NCBI RefSeq assembly: GCF_963082655.1
Contig: NC_081552.1
Location: 198,508,781-198,572,780 of the forward strand
Origin: Stomoxys calcitrans
Taxonomy: Eukaryota > Arthropoda > Insecta > Diptera > Muscidae
Direction of reading: 5' to 3'
DNA length: 64,000 bases
The notes beneath the pieces were generated by a model. The model worked only from the letters and a program-made list of their open reading frames with translations, was not told the origin of the DNA and searched no databases. Both the position numbers and the translations under genes were made by a program. Positions 14,101-23,772 of the stretch are shown here, piece by piece (the first letter of the stretch is position 1; each line of letters starts with the position of its first letter).

Positions 14101-16446
14101 CTTGGGTCTTGACTTCTTGAGCCTCTAGAGTGCGCAATTCTTATCCGATTTGAATGAATTTTGGCACGACGTGTTTTGTTATAATATCCAACAACTGTGC
14201 CAAGTATGGTTCAAATCGGTCCATAACCTGATATAGCTGCCATATAAACCGATCTTGGGTCTTGACTCCTTGAGCCTCTAGAGTGTGCAATTCTTATCCG
14301 ATTGAAATGAAATTTTGCACGACGTGTTTTGTTATAATATCCAACAACTGTGCCAAGTATGATTCAAATCGGTCCATAACCTGATATAGCTGCCATATAA
14401 ATCGATCTTGGGTCTTGACTTCTTGAGCCTCTAGAGGGCGCAATTCTTATCCGATTTGAATGAATTTTGGCACGACGTGTTTTGTTATAATATCCAACAA
14501 CTGTGCCAAGCATGGTTCAAATCGGTCCATAACCTGATATAGCTGCCATATAAACCGATCTTGGGTCTTGACTTCTTGAGCCTCTAGAGTGTGCAATTCT
14601 TATCCGATTGGTATGAAATTTTGCACGACGTGTTTTGTAATAATATCCAACAACTGTGCCAAGTATGGTTCAAACCGGTTCATAACCTGATATAGCTGCC
14701 ATATAAACCGATCTTGGGTCTTGACTTCTTGAGCCTCTAGAGAGCGCAATTCTTATCCGATTGGAATGAAATTTTGTACGACGGATTCTCTCATGACCAT
14801 AAGCATACGTGTTTATTATGGTCTGAATCGGTCTATAGCCCGATACAGCTCCTATATAAATCGATCTCTCTATTTTACTTCTTGAGCCCCCAAAGGGTGC
14901 AATTCTGATTCGAATTGGCTGACATTTTATACAGGTCTCCAACATATAATTTAATTGTGGTCCAAACCGGACCATATCTTGATATCGCTCTAATAGCAGG
15001 GCAAATCTTTTCTTATATCCCGTTTTGCCTAAAAAGAGATGCCGGGAAAAAAACTCGACAAATGCGATCCAAGGTGGAGGGTATATAAGATTCGGCCCGG
15101 CCGAACTTAGCACGCTTTTACTTGTTATATATAAGAAGAAGAAAGTTACGGCATTTCATCGAAAATGTCAGAATTAAAGAAGAAGAAGAAGACAACATAG
15201 GGGAGTGGTATGGAAAACAATTAAGGATTTTGTAAATAGCGCGGAATTCGTGACATAGATTTTCTTTTTCGAGTTTACTTCTTAGTGTTTAGAGCGCACA
15301 ACAAGCCGATTACAGGCATGGGGCGGATTATTATGCGCACTCTCTTTTTAAACTAACCTAATCTTAATATCAAAAATGTTGAAAGGATGATTCAAAGTCA
15401 GTTTGGAAAATCTGGAAACCTACATTACAATTCTGGTTCAGTTGTATTATCATTCTAACTTATAACGCACATAGGACTTTATCCAATCATAGAGGCAAAT
15501 GTTAATAAAGCGCCATTGTGTATGCCTCAAACAAGCCAGATTGGAACGATAAAACCTCCATAACGACTTAACATCTATGACCCTTATTCAGAGTCCACAC
15601 GTTCATTTTTTAATCATTATAGAGGTATGTTAGAAAATGAAGTGTATATGCACATACATACATACTTTCGCATGTATTGTATGTGTAAACAAAAGAAAGC
15701 ATTTTTTTGTTTTGCGGTAACATATTCAATAATACTCACAGGCTTTTAGGCATCTCATTATACGAGGATTATCTTCAAACGGCACCTCTTCACCATTGAG
15801 CCACATTCTATGCTCCTTGTAGGTTGCACATGCTGAGGCGGTGGTCTTGGCACACATCTGCATATCAGAGGAGTGATGGCAAAGAAATAATGATTTGTAT
15901 AGAAAATGCATGTCAAAGGTTGCTTTTGAGTTGTATGCATACACAAACATTACATACTATGGACATGATACTTACATACACACACACATTATACATGTAC
16001 ATATGCTCTTATTTATGCCAAACAATAAGTTCTGTATCGTATGGGTTGGGAAAATAAGAGCAGCACAGGCAATATCATAATAAAAACTTTGAAAACTCAT
16101 ATTTATATATCTAGTGAGTAAATAAGTATGTAGGTGTGTATGTATGTACATGTATAGGTTTTTTGCTAACCCATATGCCAGTTTGTACGCGCACAGGCCA
16201 AAGGTCCTTACCTCATCAGTACTTAAAGTCATGCTTAAGGAGTCGTTAATGGGCAAAATCAGTTCCTCATCTCTTTTGCCCCCTTCAGGAATAGAGTGCC
16301 GCAGGATTTACAAATTATGGAAAAGGGAAAATATAAAAGTATAGGCAACGAAAGTGAAAGTGGAAAAACATCAGAAACTTTCATTTTTACTTACAATATT
16401 TAATTAAAGCTATATTCACTGGTGCTATGCAGGTTTCTATGAACAT
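4182..16446 (-). CDS. MVD: Diphosphomevalonate decarboxylase, complete four-exon gene
   Basis: The enzyme converts mevalonate diphosphate to isopentenyl diphosphate with ATP, the last step of the cytosolic mevalonate pathway. Exons on the minus strand are 16446-16395, 16282-16212, 15857-15740 and 5131-4182. Every junction has GT/AG and the phases fit (1, 0, 1), giving 1191 nt and 396 aa, close to the roughly 400 aa usual for animals. Visible motifs are APVNIALIKYWGKRDEEL (residues about 9-26), the GHMP-kinase ATP-binding stretch NNFPTAAGLASSAAG (about 106-120), GSGSACRSLHGG with the active-site Arg (about 152), and FDAGPNA with the catalytic Asp (about 296). The start ATG has context tcaaaATG and an in-frame stop lies four codons upstream. 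Introns are 112, 354 and 10,608 bp; the last is filled with transposons. The family assignment is firm. Expression is not shown by sequence. Confidence 0.95.
5400..7465 (+). pseudogene. Jockey-superclade LINE, degenerate endonuclease linker and reverse transcriptase
   Basis: Broken frames read in order: EMVEKKILNGMRTFVPVKTL and the CRDAVRSKEVAFRNWR linker, NPTNYRPIVICLAFSKVMES (RT motif), LLSDQQYGFRRNRSTGDLIA, VVPQGSVLSPSIF, SFADDSNLC (the FADD catalytic box is intact), then NRVDFNARKTNCCLLSHK and a C-terminal NSYFARTSRMWNRLP. Several frameshifts and small deletions break it, for example near 5846, 6110, 6200, 6465 and 7065. The strand is opposite to MVD. Confidence 0.85.
7466..7961 (+). pseudogene. 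I-clade LINE, 5' part of reverse transcriptase
   Basis: Reads LRQERRAGWKQFCVEINSD, NTAQGLDGIRNGHIKS, WTTGYSPENWKKFKIVPVLK and breaks off at KKSK where a family-B element begins. It continues at 9064. Confidence 0.8.
7962..9063 (-). mobile_element. Family B tandem-monomer element inserted in the I-like LINE
   Basis: Monomers carry ATCGGTCTATATGGCA and CTGTCCCAAATTTC; the CAGACGGACGGACATGG microsatellite lies at about 8908-8936. Its hairpin end is lost. It separates two halves of one LINE reading frame. Confidence 0.8.
9064..10830 (+). pseudogene. I-clade LINE, continued RT, RNase H and C-terminal part
   Basis: It resumes with NKPPQDPISYGSVALILCLG, then TFLAYAEDVVICTWHY (catalytic box YAED in place of YADD), then the RNase H start IYTDGSKTYQHV near 10035 and the RNase H end GNERADLIANE near 10270. 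The C-terminal domain INRLRFGHNQLKSHLHRINL with CGCGAIQNMDHIVFDC ends near 10805. Stops and frameshifts make it dead. Confidence 0.82.
10851..12418. repeat. Family D repeat with CATTTGAGCCCCATATTG monomers
   Basis: It begins ACTAGCTGAATCGGGTACAC. Seven or more degenerate monomers of about 150 bp carry AATACCTTTCATTTGAG and GTAAATATGTCCG-like segments. It ends with CCGCTTCCCCTTCAGATA. Short open frames of 60-90 aa are chance. Confidence 0.7.
12419..13538 (-). mobile_element. Family B tandem-monomer element, complete
   Basis: Hairpin end at 12436-12456 (AGTTCGGCCGGGCCGAACT). It has about six monomers of 110-150 bp, each with a GATCGGTC ... GACCGATC inverted pair, then the GACAGACGGACGGACATG microsatellite. 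The other end is CATCCTTCGATGGTGGGT. Confidence 0.8.
13539..13644. repeat. Probable family D continuation between two insertions
   Basis: The text TGTAGTACCCTATTTTCACC and onward is neither family A nor B. It sits between them and reads as the tail of the D element displaced by the family-B insertion; this is inference. Confidence 0.4.
13645..15127 (+). mobile_element. Family A element, full length
   Basis: The 5' end TATACCCTCCACCATAAGAT is followed by the CCGTCCGTCTGTCTGTC microsatellite (13780-13808) and six tandem monomers of about 154 bp. Near the 3' end are GGTGGAGGGTATATAAG, hairpin TTCGGCCCGGCCGAA (15091-15105), and CTTAGCACGCTTTTACTTGTT. It is the best reference copy for the structure. 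Confidence 0.85.
15128..15365 (+). pseudogene. LOA/R1-like LINE, 3' end
   Basis: Shares with 60475-60655 the GGAAAACAATTAAGGATTTT block (end of the ORF, EWYGKQLRIL) and a GGCGGATTATTATGCGCAC block. It ends AACTAACCTAATC. Confidence 0.55.
15366..15739 (-). other. MVD intron 3, proximal part
   Basis: AT-rich with short TACATACATA runs. Nothing recognised. Confidence 0.5.
15740..15857 (-). CDS. MVD: MVD exon 3
   Basis: Encodes MCAKTTASACATYKEHRMWL and on to KA plus one base of Leu81. The acceptor is atgcag|ATG and the donor GCCT|gtgagt. The internal Met at the exon start is not the translation start: the upstream exons join it in frame. Confidence 0.92.
16212..16282 (-). CDS. MVD: MVD exon 2
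   Basis: Encodes the end of Trp18 and GKRDEELILPINDSLSMTL to Glu41. The acceptor is ctgaag|GG and the donor GAG|gtaagg. The preceding polypyrimidine tract is weak, but the protein match to the family is unambiguous. Confidence 0.92.
16395..16446 (-). CDS. MVD: MVD exon 1 (start codon to Tyr17)
   Basis: Encodes MFIETCIAPVNIALIKY plus the first base of Trp18. The donor is T|gtaagt just below 16395. It is only 52 nt, so it is too short for ordinary ORF calling. It was found by searching for the conserved N-terminal APVNIA-IKYW motif. Confidence 0.9.
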
Positions 16447-16930
16447 TTTGAATTGCTTCAAATACTTGTATTTATATTAAGAAAAATTTAATATTTAATT
16501 GATTGATTGCAATTGTTTTGGTCCAAATGTGTGTACAGAACAACCAACCTTAAGCTACGAACTAAACAGCGACAAACCAACTTTCACCTGAGCAAATAAA
16601 ATTCATGTAAACAGCAACAGCTGTGTTCAGGAAGTGTTCAGAAAGTTGAAAATGAATAGTGTTGCCAGTGTCTTTTTTTTATTAGAAAGGTAAGTGTCTA
16701 TGCTACTGCAAACAATTTTTGAACACAGTGGCAACCTAGCCAAAACTTAGTGTTGTATTTCACTCTGTTGTTATAGTGATCACTATAAGGCTGATTTTAA
16801 ATTTCAATGATTTTACATTTCAATCGCCATAGGAAATTTCCTATACTAATTGAATATTGTTTAAAATTTGTATTAGATTTAAATTTCTAGAAAATTTTCT
16901 TTTAACACCAATTCGAATAAATTATAAGTT
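16447..16930. promoter_or_regulatory. Upstream region of MVD
   Basis: Must hold the MVD promoter if the first exon found is the first transcribed exon. No clear TATA or initiator pair was found; a LINE starts at about 16.93 kb. Confidence 0.35.
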
Positions 16931-19315
16931 GCAATCTGGTGATTTGCAATAGAGGGGATAAATCGACCTTTATTACCAGGAACAGGCAGGAGGTACTATA
17001 TATCACCTTTGTATCGGAAGATATAAGTGGAAGAATATGCGACTGGGAAGTGTTGGATGACCACAGCATCTCTGATCATCGTTATATTAGTTTCAGCCTT
17101 GGAGGAAACACTGACTTCAGTATTTTCTTCCTGGTCCCTCGGCAAAACAGAAGAAAGGCGGATTGGGATAAATTTCGGCACAAATTCTGCACAAGGTATA
17201 GCCCTTTAAGACTAGAAAAGGAAGTGGAAACTACAGAGGATATAGACATAGTGGTCAAGCCGATCACGAAGGTCCTGAATGACTCGCTTGTGTCAGCATG
17301 TCCTAGTGCCAAGCCAAGGGGCAAACAGCGACCGCCATGGTGGACCTCAGGGCTGGCTCGTCTAAGGAAGGACTGCAGAAAACATTTCAACAGAGCAAAA
17401 GCCACAAGAGCACCACACGATTGGGACATCAATCCCATGGCAGCCGGTTGTACGTACCGGATTGACCCGATGGAATCCTTCATCGGCAAGGGCTGTCGCC
17501 TCGGTGTACAACACACCGCTACAACAACAACAACAACGAATGGGACATCTATAAGGCTAAGCTAAGACAATATAAGGGCGCGCTGAGAAAGGCTCAGAAC
17601 AAATCATGGGTACAAGTCTGCAGCTCTGTGGAGGATACACCTGAGGCCTTTAGACTAAGGAAGATTCTGTCCGGTAGGGTATACTCTGATCTCAGAGTAT
17701 GTTTGGACAATGTCTAGTGAGGAAACACTAGAACTACTCGTTGATATACATTCCCCGATGGTCAACGTGGCGTCAGAAGAGGTTGTCACTGATATGCATT
17801 CATCGGAGGCCATTAGAGAAATTGTGTCTGAGCCGAAAATCCTTTGGGCGATAAGACGTTTCGACCGCTTTAAGTCGCCAGGCCCTGATGATGTATCACC
17901 GGTTGAATTACAAGCTGTGTCTGATAGACTGGTTCCCTGGCTCAGGGAGATATACTCTGCTTGTATCAGAATGTGGGATGGAGGACCTTGGTGTCGGTCA
18001 TTTTCATTCCGAAAGCGGGAAAATTCTACCACACAAATGTGAAAGATTTTTGTTCTATTAGTCTGCCATCCTTTATGCTGAAGACTCTTGAGGAGTTGAT
18101 AGAAACATATCTTAGGACAAAGATCCTTGGAGATCGCCTGTCGCGGCAGCAGCATGTATATATTAAAGGCAAATCCACTGAAACAGCACTTCATGACCTA
18201 GTCGGCTACATAGAGCGTTCTCTCGCAGTCAAGGAATATACATACAATGGTAGCATTTCTTGACAAAGAAGGTGCTTTCAATAATGTAAAACCGACGTCA
18301 ATCATGAAGGAGTTGCAGTTTTCAGGCATCAACTCTACCGTAAGAAAGTTAATTAATAACTTACTAAAAAATCTAAAAAGATGGGTCAGCAGAGGAACAC
18401 CTCAAGGAGGTGTACTGTCTCCTCTACTTTGGAATATAGCCATTAACAATATATTATTGTCTCTGGAAGAAAAAGGCGTAAAAGTGGTCACGTATGCTGA
18501 GGACTTGGCAATTGCGGTTAGGGGAAGTTTTCCAGCACTCTAAGAGATATACTTCAGGAAGCACTACGTGCAACAGCAGAGTGGGCTACCGAAAAGGGTC
18601 TGGGTATAAATCCGTGCAAGACAGAAGTAGTTCTTTTCAGCAGGAGATAAAAGTTGCCTACAGTGGAACCTATCTCCTTGGGGAGGGGAGAATGTTCCAT
18701 TTACAGAAAACGCAAAATACCTGGGTTTTTGGTTGGACAGGAAATTGAACTTCAAATCCAACATTTTGGAAAGGGCAAGAAAGGCCACTCTTGCCCTATA
18801 CACCTGCAAGAGAGCCATTGGCAAAAGTTGGGGATTTAGACCGCGTGTCATGCATTGGGTACATACTGCAGTTGTCAAACCTATTATGCTATATGGTGTT
18901 GTGGTCTGGTGGACGGCGCTTCAAAAATCCACCTACTGCTCAATACTTAACAGGATCCTAAAGAAGGGCTTGTTTGTGCATCACAGCCGCACTGAGGACG
19001 ACACCATCTGATGCACTGAATTTAATGCTACATCTTATGCCTCTGGACATTGCGGCTACCCCAATTTGCAGCGACCACTGACGTGAGGTTAAGGAAGCTT
19101 TGTCGTTGTTCATGTAGCGGCTACGGACACTGTGTTATTCTTGATACAATATCCGATGTTCCAGGCAGTGTGGATTACATCCTACCTGAGCCGCTTTTCG
19201 GTAAAAAGTACTGTACCACTATTCCTGATAGAATCGATTGGAATTACGATATCCCTGGCAACAGGTTGTCCGGGCGCCCTTTGGCAGGCCCCTAAAGTTG
19301 GTCACCTCGGTATTT
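16931..19315 (+). pseudogene. LOA/R1-like LINE, endonuclease end and reverse transcriptase
   Basis: It starts inside the endonuclease (NRGDKSTFITRNRQEVLYIT, VLDDHSISDHRYISFSLGG), then the PPWWTSGLARLRKDCRKHFN linker. The RT region has RRFDRFKSPGPDDVSPVELQ, KGKSTETALHDLVGYIERSL, FLDKEGAFNNVKP, SRGTPQGGVLSPLLWNIAIN, VVTYAEDLAIAV (YAED, not YADD), KYLGFWLDRKLNFKSN and a C-terminal MHWVHTAVVKPIMLYGVVVW. Multiple frameshifts, and a short SINE-like insertion at 17431-17537. Confidence 0.85.
17431..17537 (+). mobile_element. Short CAA-tailed SINE-like insertion
   Basis: 107 bp ending CTACAACAACAACAACAAC. It is flanked by 12-bp direct repeats GATTGGGACATC (17419-17430) and GAATGGGACATC (17538-17549), and it interrupts the LINE reading frame. 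These are hallmarks of LINE-driven insertion. Confidence 0.7.
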
Positions 19316-19839
19316 AAAAAAGTTGTTTGGGCTGCCAAAACTTTATTTATGGTCTGACTTCCAAAATTTTAAAAATTTTTACTGGTTAGTGCTCGAAAAT
19401 CCCTTGAGGTCTACAATATCTTCACTGGTTTCGGAGATATTCGACTTTAATTTTTTTGTGCAATTTTGACCGAGATCTGCTTCTTATTTTGCAATTTACG
19501 AAGACATTTGTGGTTCGATTTTAATTTTTATGCATGATTTGGATTCATGACAAAATTTGCAACGACTGTGCCGGCAAAAGTGTCCATATCTGATTATTCA
19601 GTCAAAAGTAATACAGTTTAGAAGTCAAAAAATGAAAAAAATTTATTTTTTGCCATTTTTGGCGAAACAAATTATTTTCATTGATTAGTCTTTATTGAAA
19701 CGACTTTCTTCAATACCTTAACTTTTTGTTTTGTTGGTGAAGATGTCAACTTAAATGGGTGCTATATGTAAAATATTCAAAATAGAAAATTTTTTAATGA
19801 AAAATAGGGAAAACCCCTCGAGTTTACTTCATATGTCCC
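19316..19839. other. AT-rich stretch, unassigned
   Basis: Phrases such as GACATTTGTGG and AATTTTCATTG resemble the AT-rich array further on, but there is no clear repeat unit. No coding signal. Confidence 0.35.
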
Positions 19840-20480
19840 CTAAAGCCATGCAAAAAAATTTTTACACCTAACAATATTTGTAGCAAGTCCTTTGGCCTTC
19901 ACTGCCAAATCGTCTGCCCTTTCATTTTCCCTTACTCCGTTATGGCCCGGCATCCAAACGCTTGCTCTGCCATCCGCAGAGCAAGCGTTAATCTCCTTCT
20001 TACACTGCAAGACTGTTCGTGACCTTAGCGACCTGGTTGTTATTGCCCTTATGGCAATTTTACTCTCGGTAAAGATGTTCACACTCGACGTCCTCGCGTT
20101 AGCACCACACCATTTCACGCATTCCGTGATCGTGATCGTGATCACGCATGGTCAGGCAGTCTAAAACAGATAAAATGTAAACCTAGCTTTGATCCATACG
20201 TGTAACATGCTCTTCCAGATGGCAATACTAGGGTTCCGTCAATTCAAGACTGTGTCGCTGGCTGCAGTGCATCACATTCGATCTCAAGCACCGTCTCAGG
20301 TATCTAATTGGAAACCTCTACCATTCTTTCCAGGTTTCCTACCATTGCCTAGATTATACCACTATGGTGCCATCTGCTTCTATACCTTAAGTCTCATAGC
20401 CGCAGTTGCTGCCTCACACCTAACCTGTATGTCAATGGGTCCAATATCTAGAGTAGTCCCCAGTGGAAGTGATCCTCATC
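19840..20480 (-). pseudogene. LOA/R1-like LINE fragment with RNase H
   Basis: The minus strand reads NIFTESKIAIRAITTRSLRS and SVWMPGHNGVRENERADDLA (RNase H with the downstream PGH and ERADDLA motifs) at 19860-20090. The upstream part to about 20480 is a degraded link to the RT. Stops throughout. Confidence 0.75.
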
Positions 20481-21137
20481 GTTTTAAAGTTTTCAAAGCG
20501 AAAATTCGATTTTTGATAATTTTCGATGAAATTTTGAATTTTTTGATGGAGTCACGAATTATGGCCCATTTCCTTCTAGGATGCATAGTTTGGAAGATAC
20601 AGCCATTTTAAAGTTTTCAAAGTTAAAATTCGATTTTTAATGGATTTCCAACGAAAATTCTCGAATTATGGTCCATATGGTCCCTCTAGGACGCATAGTT
20701 TAGGAGATACAGCCATTTTAAAGTTTTCAAAGTGAAAATTCGATTTTTAAAGGATTTTAGATGAAATTTTGAATTTTTTGATGGAGTCACGAGTTACGGC
20801 CCATTTCTCTCTAGGACGCATAGTAGATACAGCCATTTTAAAGTTTTCAAAGCGAAAATTCGATTTTTGATGGATTTTCGATGATGGAGTCGCGGATTAT
20901 GGCCCATTTCCCTCTAGGACGCATAGTTAAGGAGATACAACCATTTTAAAGTCTTCAAAGTCAAAATTAGATTTTTAATTGATTTTCAATGAAATTTAGA
21001 AATTTTTAATGAAGTCACGAATTATGGCCCATTTGCCCTCTAGGACGCCTAGTTTAGGAGATGCAGCCATTTTTAAGTTTTCAAAGTGAAAATTAGATTT
21101 TTGATGTATTTTCGATGAAATTTTGAATTTTTTGATC
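20481..21137. repeat. AT-rich tandem array, about 110-125 bp units
   Basis: Five to six units share CCATTTTAAAGTTTTCAAAG (phase points 20604, 20714, 20834, 20942, 21069), AAATTCGATTTTT, and TATGGCCCATTTCC followed by CTAGGACGCATAGTT. Spacing varies from 108 to 127 bp. Confidence 0.8.
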
Positions 21138-21904
21138 TATAGCTTGTATTAAGCTATAGATCAATTCAGACCATATTGGACACGCATGATAAATGCCATG
21201 GGAGAAGCAGTGGTACAAAAGTTCTGAGAATTGCGGCTCAAGAAGTCAAGATCCCAGATCGGTTTATATGGCAGCTATATTAGGTTATGTACCGATTTGA
21301 GCCATAACTAGCACAGTTGTTTGAAGTCATAACAAAACACCTGATGCAAAATTTCGGCCAAATCGGATGCGAATTTCGCCCTCAAGCGGCTCAAGATCCA
21401 ATATCGGTTTATATGGCAGCTATACCAGGTTATGAACCGATTTGAACCATACTTAGAACAGTTGTTGAAAACTATAACAAAACATCACGTGCAAAATTAC
21501 AGCCCAATCGGAAAAGAATTGCGCCCTCTAAAAGATCAATAAGTCAAGACCCAAGATCGGTTTGTATGGTAGCTATATCAGGTTATGCGCCGATTTGAGC
21601 CAGTACAGTTATTAGAAATTATAACAAAGCAAAATTTCAGTCAAATCGGACGAGAATTGCGCCCTATAGAGGCTCAAGAAGTCAAGACCCAAGATTGGTT
21701 TATATGTCAGCTATATCAAAACATGGACCGATTTGGCCCATTTACAATCCCAACCGACCTACACTAATAAAAAGAATTTGTGCAAAATTTCAAGCACCTA
21801 GCTTTACTCCCTTGAAAGTTAGCCTGCTTTCGTCAGACAGACGGATGGATGGACGGACAGACAGACGGATGGACGGAAAGACAAACGGTTGGACAGTCGG
21901 ACGG
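21138..21904 (-). mobile_element. Family A fragment, left arm of a head-to-head pair
   Basis: Monomers in minus orientation run to the GACAGACGGATGGACGG microsatellite (21835-21905), where orientation reverses. Confidence 0.7.
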
Positions 21905-22951
21905 ACGAACAGAACTTTCGAAGGAGTAAAGCTAGGTGCTTGAAATTTTGCATAAATACTTATTATTAGTGCCGGTCGGTTGGGATGGTAAATGGGCCAA
22001 ATCGGCCAACGTTTTGGTATAGCTGCCATATAAACCGATCTCGGATCTTGACTGCTTGAGTCGTTAGAGGGCGCAATTGTTATTCGATTTGACTGAAATT
22101 TTGCACCAAGTGTTTTATTTAGACTTCCAACAGTTCTGCTAAGTATGGTTCTAATCGGTTCATAATCTGATATAGCTCCCATATAAACAGATCTCGGATC
22201 TCGGATCTTCTTGAGCCGCTAGAGGGCGCAATTATTATCCGATTTGGCTGAAAATTTGGCATGAAGAGTTTTGGTTTGACCATCAACAGCTGGGCCAGAT
22301 ATGGTCCAAATCGTTCCATAGCCTGAAATAACTCTCATCTAAACCGATTTCAGATCTTGACTTCTTGAGCCGATGGAGGGCGCAATTATTATCTGATTTG
22401 GCTGAAATTATGTATGAAGTGATTTGGTTTGACTTCGAACAACTACGCCAAGTATGGTTCAAACCTGTTCATGGCCTAATATAGCTCCCAAGTAATCCGA
22501 ACTCGGATCTTGATTGCGCCAAGTATGGCCCAAACCGGTTCCCAACCTCATACAGCTCCTATATAAGCCGATCTCCCGATTATACGTCTTGAGCATCTAG
22601 AGGGCGCAATTGTTATTCGATTTGGCTAAAATTTCGCATGAAGTGTTTAAGTTTGACCATCAACCACTGCGTCAAGTATGGTCCAAATCGGTCCATAATC
22701 TGATATAACTTCCATATAAACCAATTTCAGATCCTTACTTCTAGAACCGATAGAGGGCGCAATTATTATCTGATTTGGCTGAAATTTTGTATGAAGTGTT
22801 TTGGTTTGACTTCGAATAACTACGCCAAGTATGGTTCAAACCGGTTCATGACCTGATATAGCTCTCATGTAATCCGAACTCGGATCTTGGCTTTGTGAAC
22901 CGATAGAGGGCGCAATTATTATCCGATTTGGTTGAAAATTTGCGTGAAGTA

Positions 22952-23772
22952 TTTTGGTTTGATAATCAACAACTGCGCCAAGTATGGCCCAAACCAGTTC
23001 ACAACCTGATATAGCTCCAATATAAACCAATCTCCCAATTATACGTCTTGAGCCTCAGAGGGCGCAATTGTTATCCGATTTGGCTAAAATTTAGCATGAA
23101 GTGCTTTAGTTTGACCATCAACCACTGCGTCAAGTATGATCCAAATCGGTCCATAGCCTTATATAGCTCCCATATAAACCGATCTCGGATCTTGATTTTT
23201 GAGCCGCTAGAGGGCGCAATTATTATCTGATTTGGCTGAAATTTTGTATGAAGTGTTTTGGTTTGACTTCGAATAACTACGCCAAGTACGGTTCAAACCG
23301 GTTCATGACCTGATATAGCTCTCATGTAATCCGATCTCGGATCTTGACTTTGTGAGCCGATAGGGGGCGAAATTATTATCCTATTTTTTTTTTTTTCATT
23401 TTCATGTTTTTTTGCCTGTTAGGGCGAGGATCATTGAATTTTACAATTTTTGTTTGTTTCTCTTCCAAGACGAGCTCAATGATCGGAGACGCAAATGGAA
23501 AAGGAAAGCCAAAGATAGCAACACACAACAACCACTATGGGATGCGTTTCATCTTTGGTTAGAAGACTTTTCAACCATATTAGGTGTGGTGGCTTCAAGG
23601 GCCGTGCGTTGGCACGTATAAATAGCGAAAACGCATCTACGATACAATTACCACATTAACCAAGCTCGACAACCCTGTCCATAAGCTGTACTTTTTCCAA
23701 TGCATGTATTTTTGTGTAATGACAGGCATTCTGTCTATGGTATCCGATTTGGCTGAAAATGTGCGTGAAATG
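22952..23772 (+). repeat. Tandem duplication, copy 1 (821 bp)
   Basis: The unit starts TTTTGGTTTGATAATCAACA. Apart from the T-run (13 T here, 15 in copy 2) I saw no differences along the compared stretches. Confidence 0.9.
23384..23737 (+). other. Foreign 350-bp segment within duplication copy 1
   Basis: Begins with a T-run and TCATTTTCATGTTTTTTTGCC, unlike family A. It contains a frame with ELNDRRRKWKRKAKD and LWDAFHLWLEDFSTILG, preceded by a splice-acceptor-like TTTCTCTTCCAAG. Possibly a captured exon. Not recognised. The second copy is at about 24205-24560. Confidence 0.55.

Larger units (their letters stand above)
5132..15739 (-). other. MVD intron 3 (10.6 kb, transposon-filled)
   Basis: Bounded by gtgagt at 15739 and ttatttcag at 5132. 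It contains jockey-like and I-like LINEs and families B, D, B and A in succession. The 270 bp next to the acceptor (5132-5400) match nothing recognised. Confidence 0.9.

Noticed and set aside
15899..16160. Short TACATACA/CACACACA runs as a regulatory element
   Set aside because: They lie in a small MVD intron and are ordinary simple repeats.
20189..20611. 140-aa plus-strand frame
   Set aside because: Antisense to a degraded LINE (RT to RNase H link) and runs into the AT-rich tandem array.
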